This document shows positions 24,526-33,968 of a stretch of 64,000 nucleotides of DNA, piece by piece (positions within the stretch are counted from its first letter, which is position 1; each line of letters begins with the position of its first letter). The translations under genes and the position numbers were made by a program. The stretch is from the NCBI RefSeq assembly GCF_001619955.1, contig NZ_LQQO01000034.1, positions 1 to 64,000 of the forward strand, given 5' to 3'. The notes under the pieces are model-generated. The model saw only the letters and a program-made list of their open reading frames with translations. It searched no databases and was not told where the DNA came from. This DNA comes from Sphingomonas hankookensis (lineage in GTDB: Bacteria > Pseudomonadota > Alphaproteobacteria > Sphingomonadales > Sphingomonadaceae).

Positions 24526-27201
24526 TCACCCGCTGTTGCGCAGCGCCGTCGCGATCGCGTTGATCGACAGCAGGATGCCCTCGCCGATCCGCGCATCCGC
24601 CTCGCCCGCGCGGTGCCGTTTCAGCAGCTCGATCTGCAACAGGTTCAGCGGCTCGATATAGGGCGTGCGCAACCGGATCGATGCCTCGAGCGCCGGACTC
24701 TTCTCCAGCAGCCGGGTCTGGCGCGTGACCGACAACAGCCCGTCATGCGTCGCCTGCCAGCCGCCCTGGATCCGGCCGAAGATCGCATCCGACAGCGCCT
24801 TGTCCTCGACAAGACCCGCATAGCGCGCGGCGACGTCCATGTCGGACTTGGCGAGCACCATCTCCATATTGGCCAGCGTCGCGGCGAACAGCGGCCATGC
24901 GGTCGCCATCTCGCGCAACAACCCCTTGTCCTCGAACCCGGTCAGCGCCGCGCCGACCCCGTACCAGCCCGGCAGCATGATCCGCGCCTGTGCCCAGCTG
25001 AACACCCACGGGATCGCACGCAGATCCTCGATCGCGTCCGACTTCTTCCGGCTCGCCGGGCGCGATCCGATCTTCAGGCCGGCGATCTCGGCGATCGGAG
25101 TCGCCTGGCGGAAGAAGGTGGTGAACCCCTCGGTGCCATAGACGAGGCCGCGATAGGTCTTGAACGCGGTATCCGACAGCGTGTCCATTGCCGCCGCAAA
25201 GCGCGCTGCATCTGCGGGCGACAGCATTTCGGGTTCGAGGCTGGCGAGCAATGTCGCCGAGGTCATCGCCTCCAGATTCGTCACCGCACTGTCGCGCGTG
25301 CCGTACTTGGCGGCGATCACCTCGCCCTGTTCGGTGATGCGGATGCGGCCCTGCACCGTGTCATGCGGCTGCGCCCGGATCGCGGCGAAAGACGACCCGC
25401 CGCCGCGCCCCACCGCGCCGCCGCGCCCGTGGAACAGCTGCATGCCGATGCCCGCCTCCTCGAACACCGGCGCCAGCGCGGTCGACCCCTTCGACAGCTG
25501 CCACGTCGAGGTCAGGTAACCGCCATCCTTGTTCGAATCGGAATAGCCGATCATCACTTCCTGATGACCCCGCTTGCGGGCGATGGCGGCGACCTCGGGC
25601 AGCGCCAGCCACTTGGTCATGATGTCGGGCGCGGCTTCCAGATCGGCGACCGTCTCGAACAGCGGGATCGCCATGATATGCGCCTGCGGCTCCCCGCCCG
25701 GCACGTACAGGCCCGATTCCTTCAGCAGCAGATGAACCTCCAGCAGGTCCGACACCGACTGCGCCATCGACACGATGTAGTGGCGGATGCACTCGCGGCC
25801 GTAGCGGGCATGCGCCGCCGCCGCCTCGCGCAGGATCGCCAGTTCGGAGGCGGTCTGCTCCGAATAGTCGGCATAGGGGCTGACGAGCGGGCGCGGGCTT
25901 TCCAGCTCGCGCCGCAGCAGCGCCACCCGCGCCTCCTCGTCCAGCGCGACATAATCGTCCTCGACGCCCGCGACCTTCAGCAGTTCGGCGACGACGCTCT
26001 CATGGATCACGCTGTTCTGGCGCATGTCGAGCGTGGCGAGGTGGAAGCCGAACGTCTCGACTGCACGGATCAGCCGGCCGAGCGCCCCGCCGGTCGACAA
26101 CGGCCCATTGCCCTGCTGCACCAGCCCGCGCGCCAGCGTGGCGAGGTCGGCGCGGAACGCCGCCGGATCGGCATAGGGCTCGCCGGTCAGGTTGCCCGGA
26201 CGCGGCGCCGCCTTGCCGGTCAGCTTCTGGTGCGTGGCCGCCAGCCGGGCATAGATACCGCTGATCGCCCGACGGAACGGCTCGTCGGCACGGGATGCGG
26301 CATTGTCGCCGCTCTTGTCGGCCAGCGCCGCGATCGCCTCGTCCACGGCGACATGTTCGGTCGAGATCGACAGCTCGGCGCCCAGGCTGTGGAGCTGGTC
26401 CAGATAATAGCCGAGCACCGCCTCCGCCGCCTTGGCCAGCGCCAGGCGCATCGCCGCGGCATCGACGAACGGGTTGCCGTCGCGATCGCCGCCGATCCAG
26501 CTGCCGGGCTTCAGGAACGATGGCGGCCGCTCGCCCAGCACCCGCTCCCACCGGGCATAGAGCGCCGGGAGCGTCGGCAGGAAGATGTCGCGCAGATAGC
26601 TGAGCGCCGTCTCCACCTCGTCGGCGACGTACAGCCGCTCACGCCGCAGCACGCGGGTCTGCCACAGCAGCGCGATCTGGCGCAGGATCGCCTCGTCCAC
26701 CCGGTCGCCTTCCGGCGTCTCGTCGCGACCCTGGTCCTTCAGTTCCATCAGGTCGGCGATGCGGTTCTTGTGGTCGATCATCGACTTGCGCCGCACCTCG
26801 GTCGGGTGCGCGGTCAGCACCGGCGCAATCAGGGCGTGGTCGAGCAAGGCCCGCACCGCATCCGCGCCGATCCCCTCGGCCTTCAGTTTCTCGATGGCGG
26901 TGGCGACATCCGCCCCCGGCTCGGCGGCGATGCCCTGCCGGTCCTCGGCCAGATTGGCGAGCATCGAGAACATCATGAACCCGCGCACGAACGCGATGGT
27001 GTCGTCGAGGCTGAGGCTGTCCAGCCCCAGGTCGATCGTATCCGCCCCGGCCACGCCGCGATGCCGGTCGACGGAGGTGGAGCGGATATGCTCGATCCGC
27101 TTGAACAGCGCCTCCCCGCCATAGGTACGGATGACATCGCCCAGCAGCCGGCCGAGGAAGCGGATGTCGGGATTGTTCGTGATGGGGGGCAGAGTCGTCA
27201 T
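24526..27201 (-). CDS. ppc: phosphoenolpyruvate carboxylase
   Basis: An 891-residue enzyme that carboxylates PEP to oxaloacetate, the main anaplerotic step. Visible: catalytic His in LTAHPTEVRRKS, WIGGDRDGNPFV, the second His-containing loop FHGRGGAVGRGGG, and the binding blocks GYSDSNKDGGY and LLEKSPALEASIRLR. It ends SINAIATALRNSG, the usual Asn-x-Gly carboxy end of the family. Length is normal. It is divergent from the phasin-like gene (about 130 bp apart). Confidence 0.96.
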   Translation of the reverse strand: MTTLPPITNNPDIRFLGRLLGDVIRTYGGEALFKRIEHIRSTSVDRHRGVAGADTIDLGLDSLSLDDTIAFVRGFMMFSMLANLAEDRQGIAAEPGADVATAIEKLKAEGIGADAVRALLDHALIAPVLTAHPTEVRRKSMIDHKNRIADLMELKDQGRDETPEGDRVDEAILRQIALLWQTRVLRRERLYVADEVETALSYLRDIFLPTLPALYARWERVLGERPPSFLKPGSWIGGDRDGNPFVDAAAMRLALAKAAEAVLGYYLDQLHSLGAELSISTEHVAVDEAIAALADKSGDNAASRADEPFRRAISGIYARLAATHQKLTGKAAPRPGNLTGEPYADPAAFRADLATLARGLVQQGNGPLSTGGALGRLIRAVETFGFHLATLDMRQNSVIHESVVAELLKVAGVEDDYVALDEEARVALLRRELESPRPLVSPYADYSEQTASELAILREAAAAHARYGRECIRHYIVSMAQSVSDLLEVHLLLKESGLYVPGGEPQAHIMAIPLFETVADLEAAPDIMTKWLALPEVAAIARKRGHQEVMIGYSDSNKDGGYLTSTWQLSKGSTALAPVFEEAGIGMQLFHGRGGAVGRGGGSSFAAIRAQPHDTVQGRIRITEQGEVIAAKYGTRDSAVTNLEAMTSATLLASLEPEMLSPADAARFAAAMDTLSDTAFKTYRGLVYGTEGFTTFFRQATPIAEIAGLKIGSRPASRKKSDAIEDLRAIPWVFSWAQARIMLPGWYGVGAALTGFEDKGLLREMATAWPLFAATLANMEMVLAKSDMDVAARYAGLVEDKALSDAIFGRIQGGWQATHDGLLSVTRQTRLLEKSPALEASIRLRTPYIEPLNLLQIELLKRHRAGEADARIGEGILLSINAIATALRNSG

Positions 27202-27330
27202 GGGGACACTTGCTGCAATGCGGCAGGATGCGGGTCAAGGCACGATGTCGCGGGTGGCCTAAAGCCTTGCCATCGCGTACATCGCTCACGCTGCACATGC
27301 TCGCGGCGGACCGTTCGAGGGAATTGACCG

Positions 27331-27771
27331 ATGCCGACGCCGATGACTGCCTGGTGGCAGATCTGGACCGATGCCGCGCGCACCGGGCTGCAATTCTGGG
27401 AAACGCTTGCCGCCTCCGCCGTGGTCATCGATCGGCGGATGCCGATGATCGACGCCGGGATGCGCAATCCGTGGACCGCCGATCATGTCGAACTGACCGG
27501 CATGGTCACCGAAAAGGCGACCGCCTTCGCCAAGGCCGGTGACTCGCTGGCGGCCGACATGTCGGCGATGCAGGGCCTGTGGTTTCAGGCGATGCAGGAC
27601 GCGTGGTTGCTCGGCACCGCCGGCCGCATGCCCTCGGCCAAGCGCGTGGCGGCAAGCAACGACCGCGCGATGCGGCTGGCGGCCGGGATGATCGGCGCGG
27701 GCGGCCGCGCGCTGACCCCGATCCATGCCAAGGCGACGGCGAACGCCAAGCGGCTGGGCGCGAAGCGGTAA
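27331..27771 (+). CDS. phasin-like hypothetical protein (146 aa)
   Basis: A 146-residue, Ala/Met-rich, helical protein without a signal peptide (WWQIWTDAARTGLQFWETLAAS, MSAMQGLWFQAMQDAWLLG, GRALTPIHAKATANAKRLGA). The amphipathic helices and closing HAKATANAKRL stretch resemble small phasin-like or granule-associated proteins of sphingomonads. I see no diagnostic phasin motif, so the role is unknown. It is the only gene between ppc and the next repeat. Confidence 0.6.
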   Translation: MPTPMTAWWQIWTDAARTGLQFWETLAASAVVIDRRMPMIDAGMRNPWTADHVELTGMVTEKATAFAKAGDSLAADMSAMQGLWFQAMQDAWLLGTAGRMPSAKRVAASNDRAMRLAAGMIGAGGRALTPIHAKATANAKRLGAKR

Positions 27772-27791
27772 GCCATTGCCATAGATCTTTT

Positions 27792-27887
27792 CGTCATTCC
27801 CGCGCAGGCGGGAATCCATATGCGCCGACGGTTCGTCTACATCGGGACGTCAGCGTCTATGGACTCCCGCCTTCGCGGGAGTGACGA
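27792..27887. repeat. family B palindromic repeat, full copy
   Basis: CGTCATTCCCGCGCAGGCGG on the left and its inverse on the right (CTCCCGCCTTCGCGGGAGTG ending in ACG), with a conserved spacer containing GACGTCAGCGTCTATGGA. The copy at 55446-55542 has the same spacer element. Confidence 0.85.
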
Positions 27888-28030
27888 ATATGGGTGACAT
27901 AGAGCGACTGGGACCGGTCCCCCAAAAGAGTCCGCAACCGCACATTGAACCGTTCGCCGCGCGTAACGTTTAAGCGGTCAGACCTTCGTTCAGGACGACC
28001 CGCGCCATTCCTCCGCCCCGCCCCGCCGCA

Positions 28031-28711
28031 TCACTTGCGCCAGTCGAGCACGGGCCAGCCGCGCCTGCGTGCCAGTGCTTTCAGCGGCGCATGGGCGTTG
28101 ACCGGGAACGGCTCGTCCGCCCATTCGAACACCGGCGCGTCGGACACATGGTCGCTGTAGAAGCGTACCGCGACATCGCCGCGCGCGATGCCCTGCCCTT
28201 GCGCCCACGCCTCGATCGCGCGCAGCTTGGCCGCGCCATAGCAATTCTCGCCGTCGATCCGCGCCAGCACGTCGCCGGTATCGCCCCGCGCGCAATCGGT
28301 GGCGATCACCGCGTCGAACCCCAGCAGCTGTGCGATCTCCTGCGCGTAGAAGCGGTAGGATGCGGTGGCGAGCACCAGCATCCGCCCCTCCGCCCGGTCC
28401 GCCTCGATCCGTGCCTTCGCCCCGTTGAGCAGACCGGTGGCGACCGTCGCTCGCGCAAAGGCGCGCGCCGTTTCGATCAGCCGGGCATCGGGCACCGCCC
28501 GGCCGAGCACGAGGCGGTGGGTCATCTCCTTCAACCGGTCGCGACCGTAGAATTTCAGCGCATAGCCCGCGACCGCGATGCCCGCGATGGGCAGCAGCCA
28601 CAGCGCGCCGCGCCCCCGTTCCTTGAGCGCGTGGCGCAGGAACGGCGTCCATGTCGCGACGCGGGTGATGGTCTTGTCCATGTCATAGATGGCGAGGTCG
28701 CGGTGGCCCAT
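28031..28711 (-). CDS. HAD-IB family phosphatase (SerB-like)
   Basis: A 226-residue haloacid dehalogenase-fold phosphatase. Motif I is YDMDKTIT (nucleophile Asp and acid Asp), motif II is LATASYRFYAQEI, and motif IV is RFYSDHVSDAPVFEWAD. A short hydrophobic stretch (ALWLLPIAGIAVAGYALKF) interrupts the cap region, as in many HAD-IB members linked to the membrane. The start at 28711 (MGHRDLAIYDMDKT) is chosen by family N-termini; a second ATG 54 nt upstream overlaps the divergent mlaE promoter. The substrate is unknown; phosphoserine or a lipid phosphate are common for relatives. Confidence 0.85.
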   Translation of the reverse strand: MGHRDLAIYDMDKTITRVATWTPFLRHALKERGRGALWLLPIAGIAVAGYALKFYGRDRLKEMTHRLVLGRAVPDARLIETARAFARATVATGLLNGAKARIEADRAEGRMLVLATASYRFYAQEIAQLLGFDAVIATDCARGDTGDVLARIDGENCYGAAKLRAIEAWAQGQGIARGDVAVRFYSDHVSDAPVFEWADEPFPVNAHAPLKALARRRGWPVLDWRK

Positions 28712-28767
28712 GGCGCTTGCGCGTACCACCTTGCCGCGACGTCGCAAATCGCCGATGGATGCCATTG

Positions 28768-29877
28768 ATGAGCGCTTCCGCCGATTTTTCGCACGACCGG
28801 ACCGATGGCGGTGACGTGCTGCGGTTCACCGGCAACCTGTCGCTCAGCACGGTCGGCGACCTGCCCGACCGGCTGAGCGGCTATGACGGCAAGGTCGACC
28901 GCATCGACCTGTCGGGGGTCGACCGCATCGATACGGTCGGCGCATGGGTCATCCACCGCTTCGCCCGCGACCGCAACGTCACGATCGACGGGCTGAACGC
29001 CGACAGCCAGCATCTCTTCGACCAGGTGGCCGCCGCCGACGATCCCGTCGTGCGCAAGGACAAGGCGCTCAGCCCGCCCCTGCGCGCGCTGGAGGAGATC
29101 GGCGATGCGGTCACAGGCAGCGCCCGCCAGCTGCTCGGCCTGCTCGGCTTCATGGGTGCGACCGTCCTCGCCTTCCTGAACGTGCTGCGCCATCCGCGCC
29201 GCTTCCGCTTCAACGCGACGGTGCAGCGCTTCGAGGTCGTCGGCGTCTCGGCGCTGGGCATCATCGGACTGATGAGCTTCCTGATCGGCATGGTCATCGC
29301 GCAGCAGGGCGCGGTACAGCTGCGCCAGTTCGGCGCTGAGGTGTTCACGATCAACCTGATCGGGCGCCTGACCTTCCGCGAACTGGGCGTGCTGATGACC
29401 GCGATCATGGTCGCCGGGCGCTCCGGATCGGCCTTCGCTGCGCAGCTCGGCACGATGAAGCTGACCGAGGAAATCGACGCGATGCGTACCATCGGCGTGT
29501 CGCCGATGGAGGCGCTGGTCCTGCCGCGCGTCATCGCCGCGATCGTGATGATGCTGCTCTTGGGCTTCTACGCATCGATCATCGCGATCATCGGCGGCGG
29601 GCTGCTCAGCTGGGCGCAGCTTGGCATCCCGCCGATCACCTTCGTCACCCGCATTCGCGAAGTGGTGCCCATCACCGACCTCTATATCGGCCTGATCAAG
29701 GCACCGGTATTCGGCGCGATCATCGGCATTTCGGGCTGTTTCCACGGGATGCAGGTCGAAAGCGACGCCGAACAGGTCGGCAACCGCACGACCGCGGCGG
29801 TGGTGCAGGCGATTTTCCTCGTGATCGTGCTCGACGCCTTCTTCGCCATCTTCTTCGCATGGATCGGCTGGATATGA
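28768..29877 (+). CDS. mlaE: ABC transporter permease MlaE with N-terminal STAS domain
   Basis: A 369-residue protein. Residues about 10-95 form a STAS domain (LRFTGNLSLSTVGDLPDRL, DLSGVDRIDTVGAWVIH), the fold of MlaB. The rest is the MlaE permease with about five membrane helices and the family's GTMKLTEEIDAMRTIGVSP motif. In the Mla system, MlaE with MlaF, B and D moves phospholipid between the inner membrane and the periplasmic carrier. Here MlaB is fused to the permease. Start at 28768 (MSASADFS). The stop overlaps the mlaF start (ATGA). Confidence 0.94.
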   Translation: MSASADFSHDRTDGGDVLRFTGNLSLSTVGDLPDRLSGYDGKVDRIDLSGVDRIDTVGAWVIHRFARDRNVTIDGLNADSQHLFDQVAAADDPVVRKDKALSPPLRALEEIGDAVTGSARQLLGLLGFMGATVLAFLNVLRHPRRFRFNATVQRFEVVGVSALGIIGLMSFLIGMVIAQQGAVQLRQFGAEVFTINLIGRLTFRELGVLMTAIMVAGRSGSAFAAQLGTMKLTEEIDAMRTIGVSPMEALVLPRVIAAIVMMLLLGFYASIIAIIGGGLLSWAQLGIPPITFVTRIREVVPITDLYIGLIKAPVFGAIIGISGCFHGMQVESDAEQVGNRTTAAVVQAIFLVIVLDAFFAIFFAWIGWI

Positions 29878-30725
29878 GCGACGACACCGACGCCATCATC
29901 CGCGTGCGCGGCCTCAAGAACCAGTTCGGCGAACAGGTCATTCACGAAAATCTCGACCTCGACGTGCGGCGGGGCGAAATCCTGGGCGTCGTCGGCGGGT
30001 CGGGCACCGGCAAGTCGGTGCTGATGCGCTCGATCATCGGGCTGCAAACGCCTGCCGCCGGCACGATCGAGGTGTTCGGCGAAAACACTATCGGCCGCGA
30101 AGAGACCGAAGCGACCGAGATCCGCAAGAAATGGGGCGTGCTGTTCCAGGGCGGTGCGCTGTTCTCCACGCTGACCGTCGCGGAAAACGTGCAGGTCCCG
30201 CTCAAGGAATTCTACCCGAAGCTCAAGCCTGCGCTGCTGGAGGAGATCGCCGGGTACAAGGTCGTCATGACCGGCCTGCCCGCCAATGCCGGCCCGAAAT
30301 ATCCGTCCGAACTGTCGGGCGGGATGAAGAAGCGCGCCGGCCTCGCCCGTGCGCTGGCGCTCGATCCGCAGCTGCTGTTCCTCGACGAACCGACCGCGGG
30401 ATTGGACCCGATCGGCGCGGCGGCGTTCGACGAACTGACCGCCTCGCTGCAGAAGACGTTGGGGCTTACCGTCTTCCTCATCACCCACGACCTCGACACG
30501 CTGCACGCCATCTGCGACCGGGTGGCGGTGCTGGCGGACAGAAAGGTCATCGCCGTCGGCACGATCGACGAATTGCTCGCGCTGGATCACCCGTGGATTC
30601 AGGAATATTTCAATGGACCCCGTGGCCGTGCCGCCACCGATGCACAGGATCGCATTGCAAAGGCGCATGACCACAATCGCGATGCCGGAACCGAACCGGC
30701 CTCGCCGCAAGCCCAGAGGCGCTGA
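29874..30725 (+). CDS. mlaF: ABC transporter ATPase MlaF
   Basis: A 283-residue ATP-binding subunit. Walker A GGSGTGKSVLM, Q-loop FQGGALFSTLTVAENV, signature LSGGMKKRAGLARAL, Walker B LLFLDEPTAGLDP and H-loop LITHDLDTLH are all present. The C-terminal 35 residues (RGRAATDAQDRIAKAHDHNR…) extend past the core as in other alphaproteobacterial MlaF. ATGA overlap with mlaE and TGATG overlap with mlaD show tight co-translation. Confidence 0.95.
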   Translation: MSDDTDAIIRVRGLKNQFGEQVIHENLDLDVRRGEILGVVGGSGTGKSVLMRSIIGLQTPAAGTIEVFGENTIGREETEATEIRKKWGVLFQGGALFSTLTVAENVQVPLKEFYPKLKPALLEEIAGYKVVMTGLPANAGPKYPSELSGGMKKRAGLARALALDPQLLFLDEPTAGLDPIGAAAFDELTASLQKTLGLTVFLITHDLDTLHAICDRVAVLADRKVIAVGTIDELLALDHPWIQEYFNGPRGRAATDAQDRIAKAHDHNRDAGTEPASPQAQRR

Positions 30726-31693
30726 TGGAAACCCGGTCGAACCATGTCCTTGTCGGCGCGGTGGTGCTGATCCTGCTGGTCATGCTGGCGCTGTTCACCG
30801 TGTGGCTCGCCCGCATCGGCGGCGGCCGTGAAAAGGAATATGACGTCTTCTTCAAACAGGCCGTCGACGGCCTCGCGAAGGGCTCGCCGGTCTCCTTCTC
30901 GGGCGTGCCGGTCGGTCAGGTCGAAGATATCGCGCTGTGGCCGAAGGATCCGCAATTCGTGCGCGTCCGGCTGAAGGTCAAGGACGAAACCCCAGTCCTG
31001 CTCGGCACGACCGCGACCATCGTCGGCAGCTTCACCGGCGTGTCGACCATTACGCTCGACGGCGCGGTCCGGGGCGCCCCGCCGATCGCCTGCCCCGAAA
31101 CCAATCCCGAACAGCAATGCCCGATGGGCGTGCCGGTCATTCCGCCCAAGGCCGGCGGCGTCGCTGCGCTGCTCAGCTCCGCGCCGCAGCTGCTCGAACG
31201 CGTCACGACGCTGACCGAACGGCTGGCCGACGTGCTGTCGGACCGCAACCAGAACTCGATCGCCGCGATCCTCGACAGCACCAACCGGCTGACCGATGCG
31301 CTCGCCGATCGCGGTCCCGAAATCGCCGCGACGCTGGCCGAAACCCGCATCGCCATCCAGCGTGCCGGGGTCGCCTCGCAACAGATCGGCGAACTGGCCG
31401 CGACCACCAACGGCGTGCTGGCCAACGACATCCAGCCCACGATCCAGCAGCTTAATCGCACCATCGCCAGCGCACAGAAGAGCGCCGATACGCTCAACGA
31501 AGCGATCGGCGATGCGAAGCCGGGGCTGCAGGCGTTCAGCAAGCAGACGATCCCGCAGGTGAACCAGCTGGTCGGCGACCTGCGCGCGATGACCGGTGCG
31601 CTCGCCTCGGTCGCGGAAAAGGTCGATCAGGGCGGCGCCACGGCGCTGGTCGGTCGCTCGAAGCTGCCCGACTACGACCCGAAAAAGAAGTGA
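30725..31693 (+). CDS. mlaD: MlaD-family substrate-binding protein (MCE domain)
   Basis: A 322-residue protein with one N-terminal membrane anchor (about 8-28, VGAVVLILLVMLALFTVWLA) and an MCE domain (about 38-118, YDVFFKQAVDGLAKGSPVSFSG…). A long helical region follows (LLERVTTLTERLADVLSDRN and onward). MlaD forms a hexameric ring on the permease and channels phospholipid; longer helices are typical of the larger MCE proteins. Coupled to mlaF by TGATG. Confidence 0.93.
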   Translation: METRSNHVLVGAVVLILLVMLALFTVWLARIGGGREKEYDVFFKQAVDGLAKGSPVSFSGVPVGQVEDIALWPKDPQFVRVRLKVKDETPVLLGTTATIVGSFTGVSTITLDGAVRGAPPIACPETNPEQQCPMGVPVIPPKAGGVAALLSSAPQLLERVTTLTERLADVLSDRNQNSIAAILDSTNRLTDALADRGPEIAATLAETRIAIQRAGVASQQIGELAATTNGVLANDIQPTIQQLNRTIASAQKSADTLNEAIGDAKPGLQAFSKQTIPQVNQLVGDLRAMTGALASVAEKVDQGGATALVGRSKLPDYDPKKK

Positions 31694-31719
31694 CGCGGAA
31701 GACGAGGATGAGGCCCGCC

Positions 31720-32298
31720 ATGAAGAAGCTCTCGGTTCTGCTGCTCCTGCCGCTCGCGGCGTGCATCCGCTTCGGGGCGGAACCGCCGCCCGCACTGCTG
31801 ACGCTGACCCCGGCCGCGCCGGTCGCCGCCGGGCAGACGCAGAACTCGGCCGCTGCGCGCTCGATCACCGTGCAGGTGCCGGTCGTCCCGCAGGAATTGG
31901 CGGTGACCCGCGTGCCGGTCCAGTCCAGCCCGACGACCATCGCCTATGTGAAGGAAGCGCAATGGGTCGAACCGCCCGCGCGCCTGTTCGCGCGGCTGCT
32001 GTCGGACACGCTGACCTCGCGCGCGAACATGGTCGTGCTCAGCCCGCGGCAGGGCTTCACCGATCCCGGCGCGCAGCTGTCGGGCGAACTGCGACAATTC
32101 GGCATCGACGCAACCCGCAACGAAGCGGTCGTCGTCTATGACGCGACGCTCCAGCGCGTGAACGCGACGACCTTCGAAAAGCGCCGCTTCGAAGCGCGCG
32201 TGCCGGTAACCGTGATCGACGCGAACAACGCCGGCCCTGCGATCAATCAGGCCGCGAACACCGTCGCCACCGCCGTCGCCGACTGGGTTCGTCGCTGA
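31720..32298 (+). CDS. ABC-type transport auxiliary lipoprotein (PqiC/DUF330-like)
   Basis: A 192-residue lipoprotein: MKKLSVLLLLPLAACIRFG has a lipobox (LAAC). The mature part follows the ABC_trans_aux pattern (SITVQVPVVPQELAVTRVPV, YVKEAQWVEPPARLFARLL). This family sits beside MCE transporters and may link them to the outer membrane or periplasmic carrier. The start at 31720 fits the signal peptide; ATG at 31708 and GTG at 31690 are in-frame alternatives that begin before the mlaD stop. Last gene of the mla operon. No mlaC is seen here. Confidence 0.88.
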   Translation: MKKLSVLLLLPLAACIRFGAEPPPALLTLTPAAPVAAGQTQNSAAARSITVQVPVVPQELAVTRVPVQSSPTTIAYVKEAQWVEPPARLFARLLSDTLTSRANMVVLSPRQGFTDPGAQLSGELRQFGIDATRNEAVVVYDATLQRVNATTFEKRRFEARVPVTVIDANNAGPAINQAANTVATAVADWVRR

Positions 32299-32302
32299 TC
32301 TG

Positions 32303-32917
32303 ATGCCCCTGCATAACTGGCTGCTGTTCGTGGCCGCCGTGATCGTGCTGTGCGGCACGCCCGGCCCGAACATGCTCCATGTCCTCTCCCGCAGCGTGGC
32401 GCTGGGCTGGCGCGGCAGCTTGCCGGCGATGGCCGGGTGCCTGACGGCTCTGGTCGGGGTGCTGGCGGCATCCGCGGCGGGGCTGACCGCGCTGCTGACC
32501 GCCGTACCCGGCCTGTTCGACGTGCTGCGCTATGCGGGGGCAGCCTATCTCGCATGGCTCGGTTTTCGCGCGCTGACCACACGCGCCGCATCGGCCGATG
32601 CGCCGTTGCCGGCGCTGCCGCCCGCGCGACTGTTCCGCGGCGGCTTTCTGGTCGGGATCAGCAATCCCAAGCTGCTGCTGTTCGCCACCGCCTTCCTGCC
32701 GCAGTTCGTCGACCAAGCCCGGCCACAGGCACCGCAGTTCGCGATCCTCGTCGCGACCTTCGCGCTGGTCGAATGCCTGTGGTACGCCGCCTATGCGCTG
32801 GGCGGCCGATCGATCGCCCGCCACCTGACCCGCCCGCGCGTCCGCCGCTGGTTCGACCGCGCGACTGGCGGCATCTTCCTCGGCTTCAGCGCCGCGCTGC
32901 TCGCCTCGCGCGTCTGA
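32303..32917 (+). CDS. LysE/RhtB family amino acid exporter
   Basis: A 204-residue membrane protein with about six helices. The N-terminal signature CGTPGPNMLHVLSRSVALG and the GFLVGISNPKLLLFATAFLPQF motif identify the LysE/RhtB superfamily, which exports amino acids such as homoserine, threonine or lysine. The substrate cannot be told from sequence. It starts 4 bp after the lipoprotein gene and may be read through from the mla operon, without functional linkage being known. Confidence 0.9.
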   Translation: MPLHNWLLFVAAVIVLCGTPGPNMLHVLSRSVALGWRGSLPAMAGCLTALVGVLAASAAGLTALLTAVPGLFDVLRYAGAAYLAWLGFRALTTRAASADAPLPALPPARLFRGGFLVGISNPKLLLFATAFLPQFVDQARPQAPQFAILVATFALVECLWYAAYALGGRSIARHLTRPRVRRWFDRATGGIFLGFSAALLASRV

Positions 32918-32920
32918 TTT

Positions 32921-33787
32921 CTACCGGACCGGCGCCTTGCGGACCGGCGGCATCGCATTGCACACATCGGCCCCGCCCGCCGGCACCGTGAAGAACGGCG
33001 GCTCGCGATTCTCCCGCCCGCGCAGCCATGCGGCGAACCGCGCATTGTCGGCCGCGCGAAACTGATAATGCGGGCGCTGCGCAGCCGGCATGTCGCTGGC
33101 CAGCCGCACCGACAGGATCGGGGTCGGCACCTGATCCGGCGCATAGAAGCCCATATTGCCGGTCCCGCGCGGCAACGAGGACAGAAACTCCATCCCCTCG
33201 ATCACCCGCCCAACCAACGCGATATTGCGGTCGAGATGCCGCGGCGCGTGGCCGATCACGGTGTACAGCTCCGCCCCGCTACCGGTGCTGGGCGCCATGT
33301 CCCGCCCGACCCCGACCATCGCATAGCAATGCGTCAGCCACGCCGCCTTGCCATCGCTCGCCACCGGCCAGCCATCCGCGCTATGCCCGCTCTTCGCCGC
33401 ATAGGGGTCCGGCCGCGTCATCCGCGTCACCGCATCATAGCGGCTGCCGACATATTCGGCGGGCGGATTGGCGACGACACCGGCGGGCAGCGGCTTCTTC
33501 TCGGTCACGTCGCCCCATTGCGTGACGTAATTGTCCTGCACGCGGTACACCGACGTCCCGTCCCACCAATGCGCCCGCGCCAGCTTGCGCAGATTGTCGA
33601 CATGGACCGGCGCGTAGCGCGGCGCCAGCCGGATCACGACCCGTCGGTTGCCGGCAAGCGTCATTACCATCAGTTCGTCATCGGGAATCGCCCGCCAGTC
33701 GGCCTCGACCGGATCGGCCGGCGCAGGCGGCGCCGCGGCAGATGCAGTGGACTGGAGCAGGGCGGCGATCAGCGAGACGATGTGCAT
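32921..33787 (-). CDS. periplasmic cyclophilin-type peptidyl-prolyl isomerase
   Basis: A 288-residue protein with a signal peptide (MHIVSLIAALLQSTASAAA). The core is a divergent cyclophilin (VVIRLAPRYAPVHVDNLRKL, WWDGTSVYRVQDNYVTQWGD, ELYTVIGHAPRHLDRNIALVGRV) with an enlarged insertion. Cyclophilins isomerise peptidyl-prolyl bonds and help fold outer-membrane proteins. The start at 33787 is chosen for the signal peptide; the same frame remains open upstream only because it runs antisense through the tRNA-Ser gene. Confidence 0.85.
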   Translation of the reverse strand: MHIVSLIAALLQSTASAAAPPAPADPVEADWRAIPDDELMVMTLAGNRRVVIRLAPRYAPVHVDNLRKLARAHWWDGTSVYRVQDNYVTQWGDVTEKKPLPAGVVANPPAEYVGSRYDAVTRMTRPDPYAAKSGHSADGWPVASDGKAAWLTHCYAMVGVGRDMAPSTGSGAELYTVIGHAPRHLDRNIALVGRVIEGMEFLSSLPRGTGNMGFYAPDQVPTPILSVRLASDMPAAQRPHYQFRAADNARFAAWLRGRENREPPFFTVPAGGADVCNAMPPVRKAPVR

Positions 33788-33877
33788 GCGCCATGCTGGC
33801 ACGCATATCGTCTGTCCTGCAACTGCCGCTTGCCAGAAATCGCGCCGCGCCCTAGGGAACCCACCTTCCGGCAATGC

Positions 33878-33968
33878 GGAGCGGTGGCCGAGTGGTCGAA
33901 GGCGCTCGCCTGGAAAGTGAGTATACGGCAAAACCGTATCGAGGGTTCGAATCCCTCCCGCTCCGCCA
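33878..33968 (+). tRNA. tRNA-Ser(GGA)
   Basis: A class II tRNA with long variable arm. Acceptor stem GGAGCGG (33878-33884) pairs with CCGCTCC (33958-33964), with discriminator G and an encoded CCA at 33966-33968. The D arm is GCCGAGTGGTCGAAGGC. The anticodon loop CTGGAAA places anticodon GGA at 33912-33914, reading UCC and UCU codons. The TPsiC arm is GGGTTCGAATCCC and the variable arm is TATACGGCAAAACCGTAT. Confidence 0.97.
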
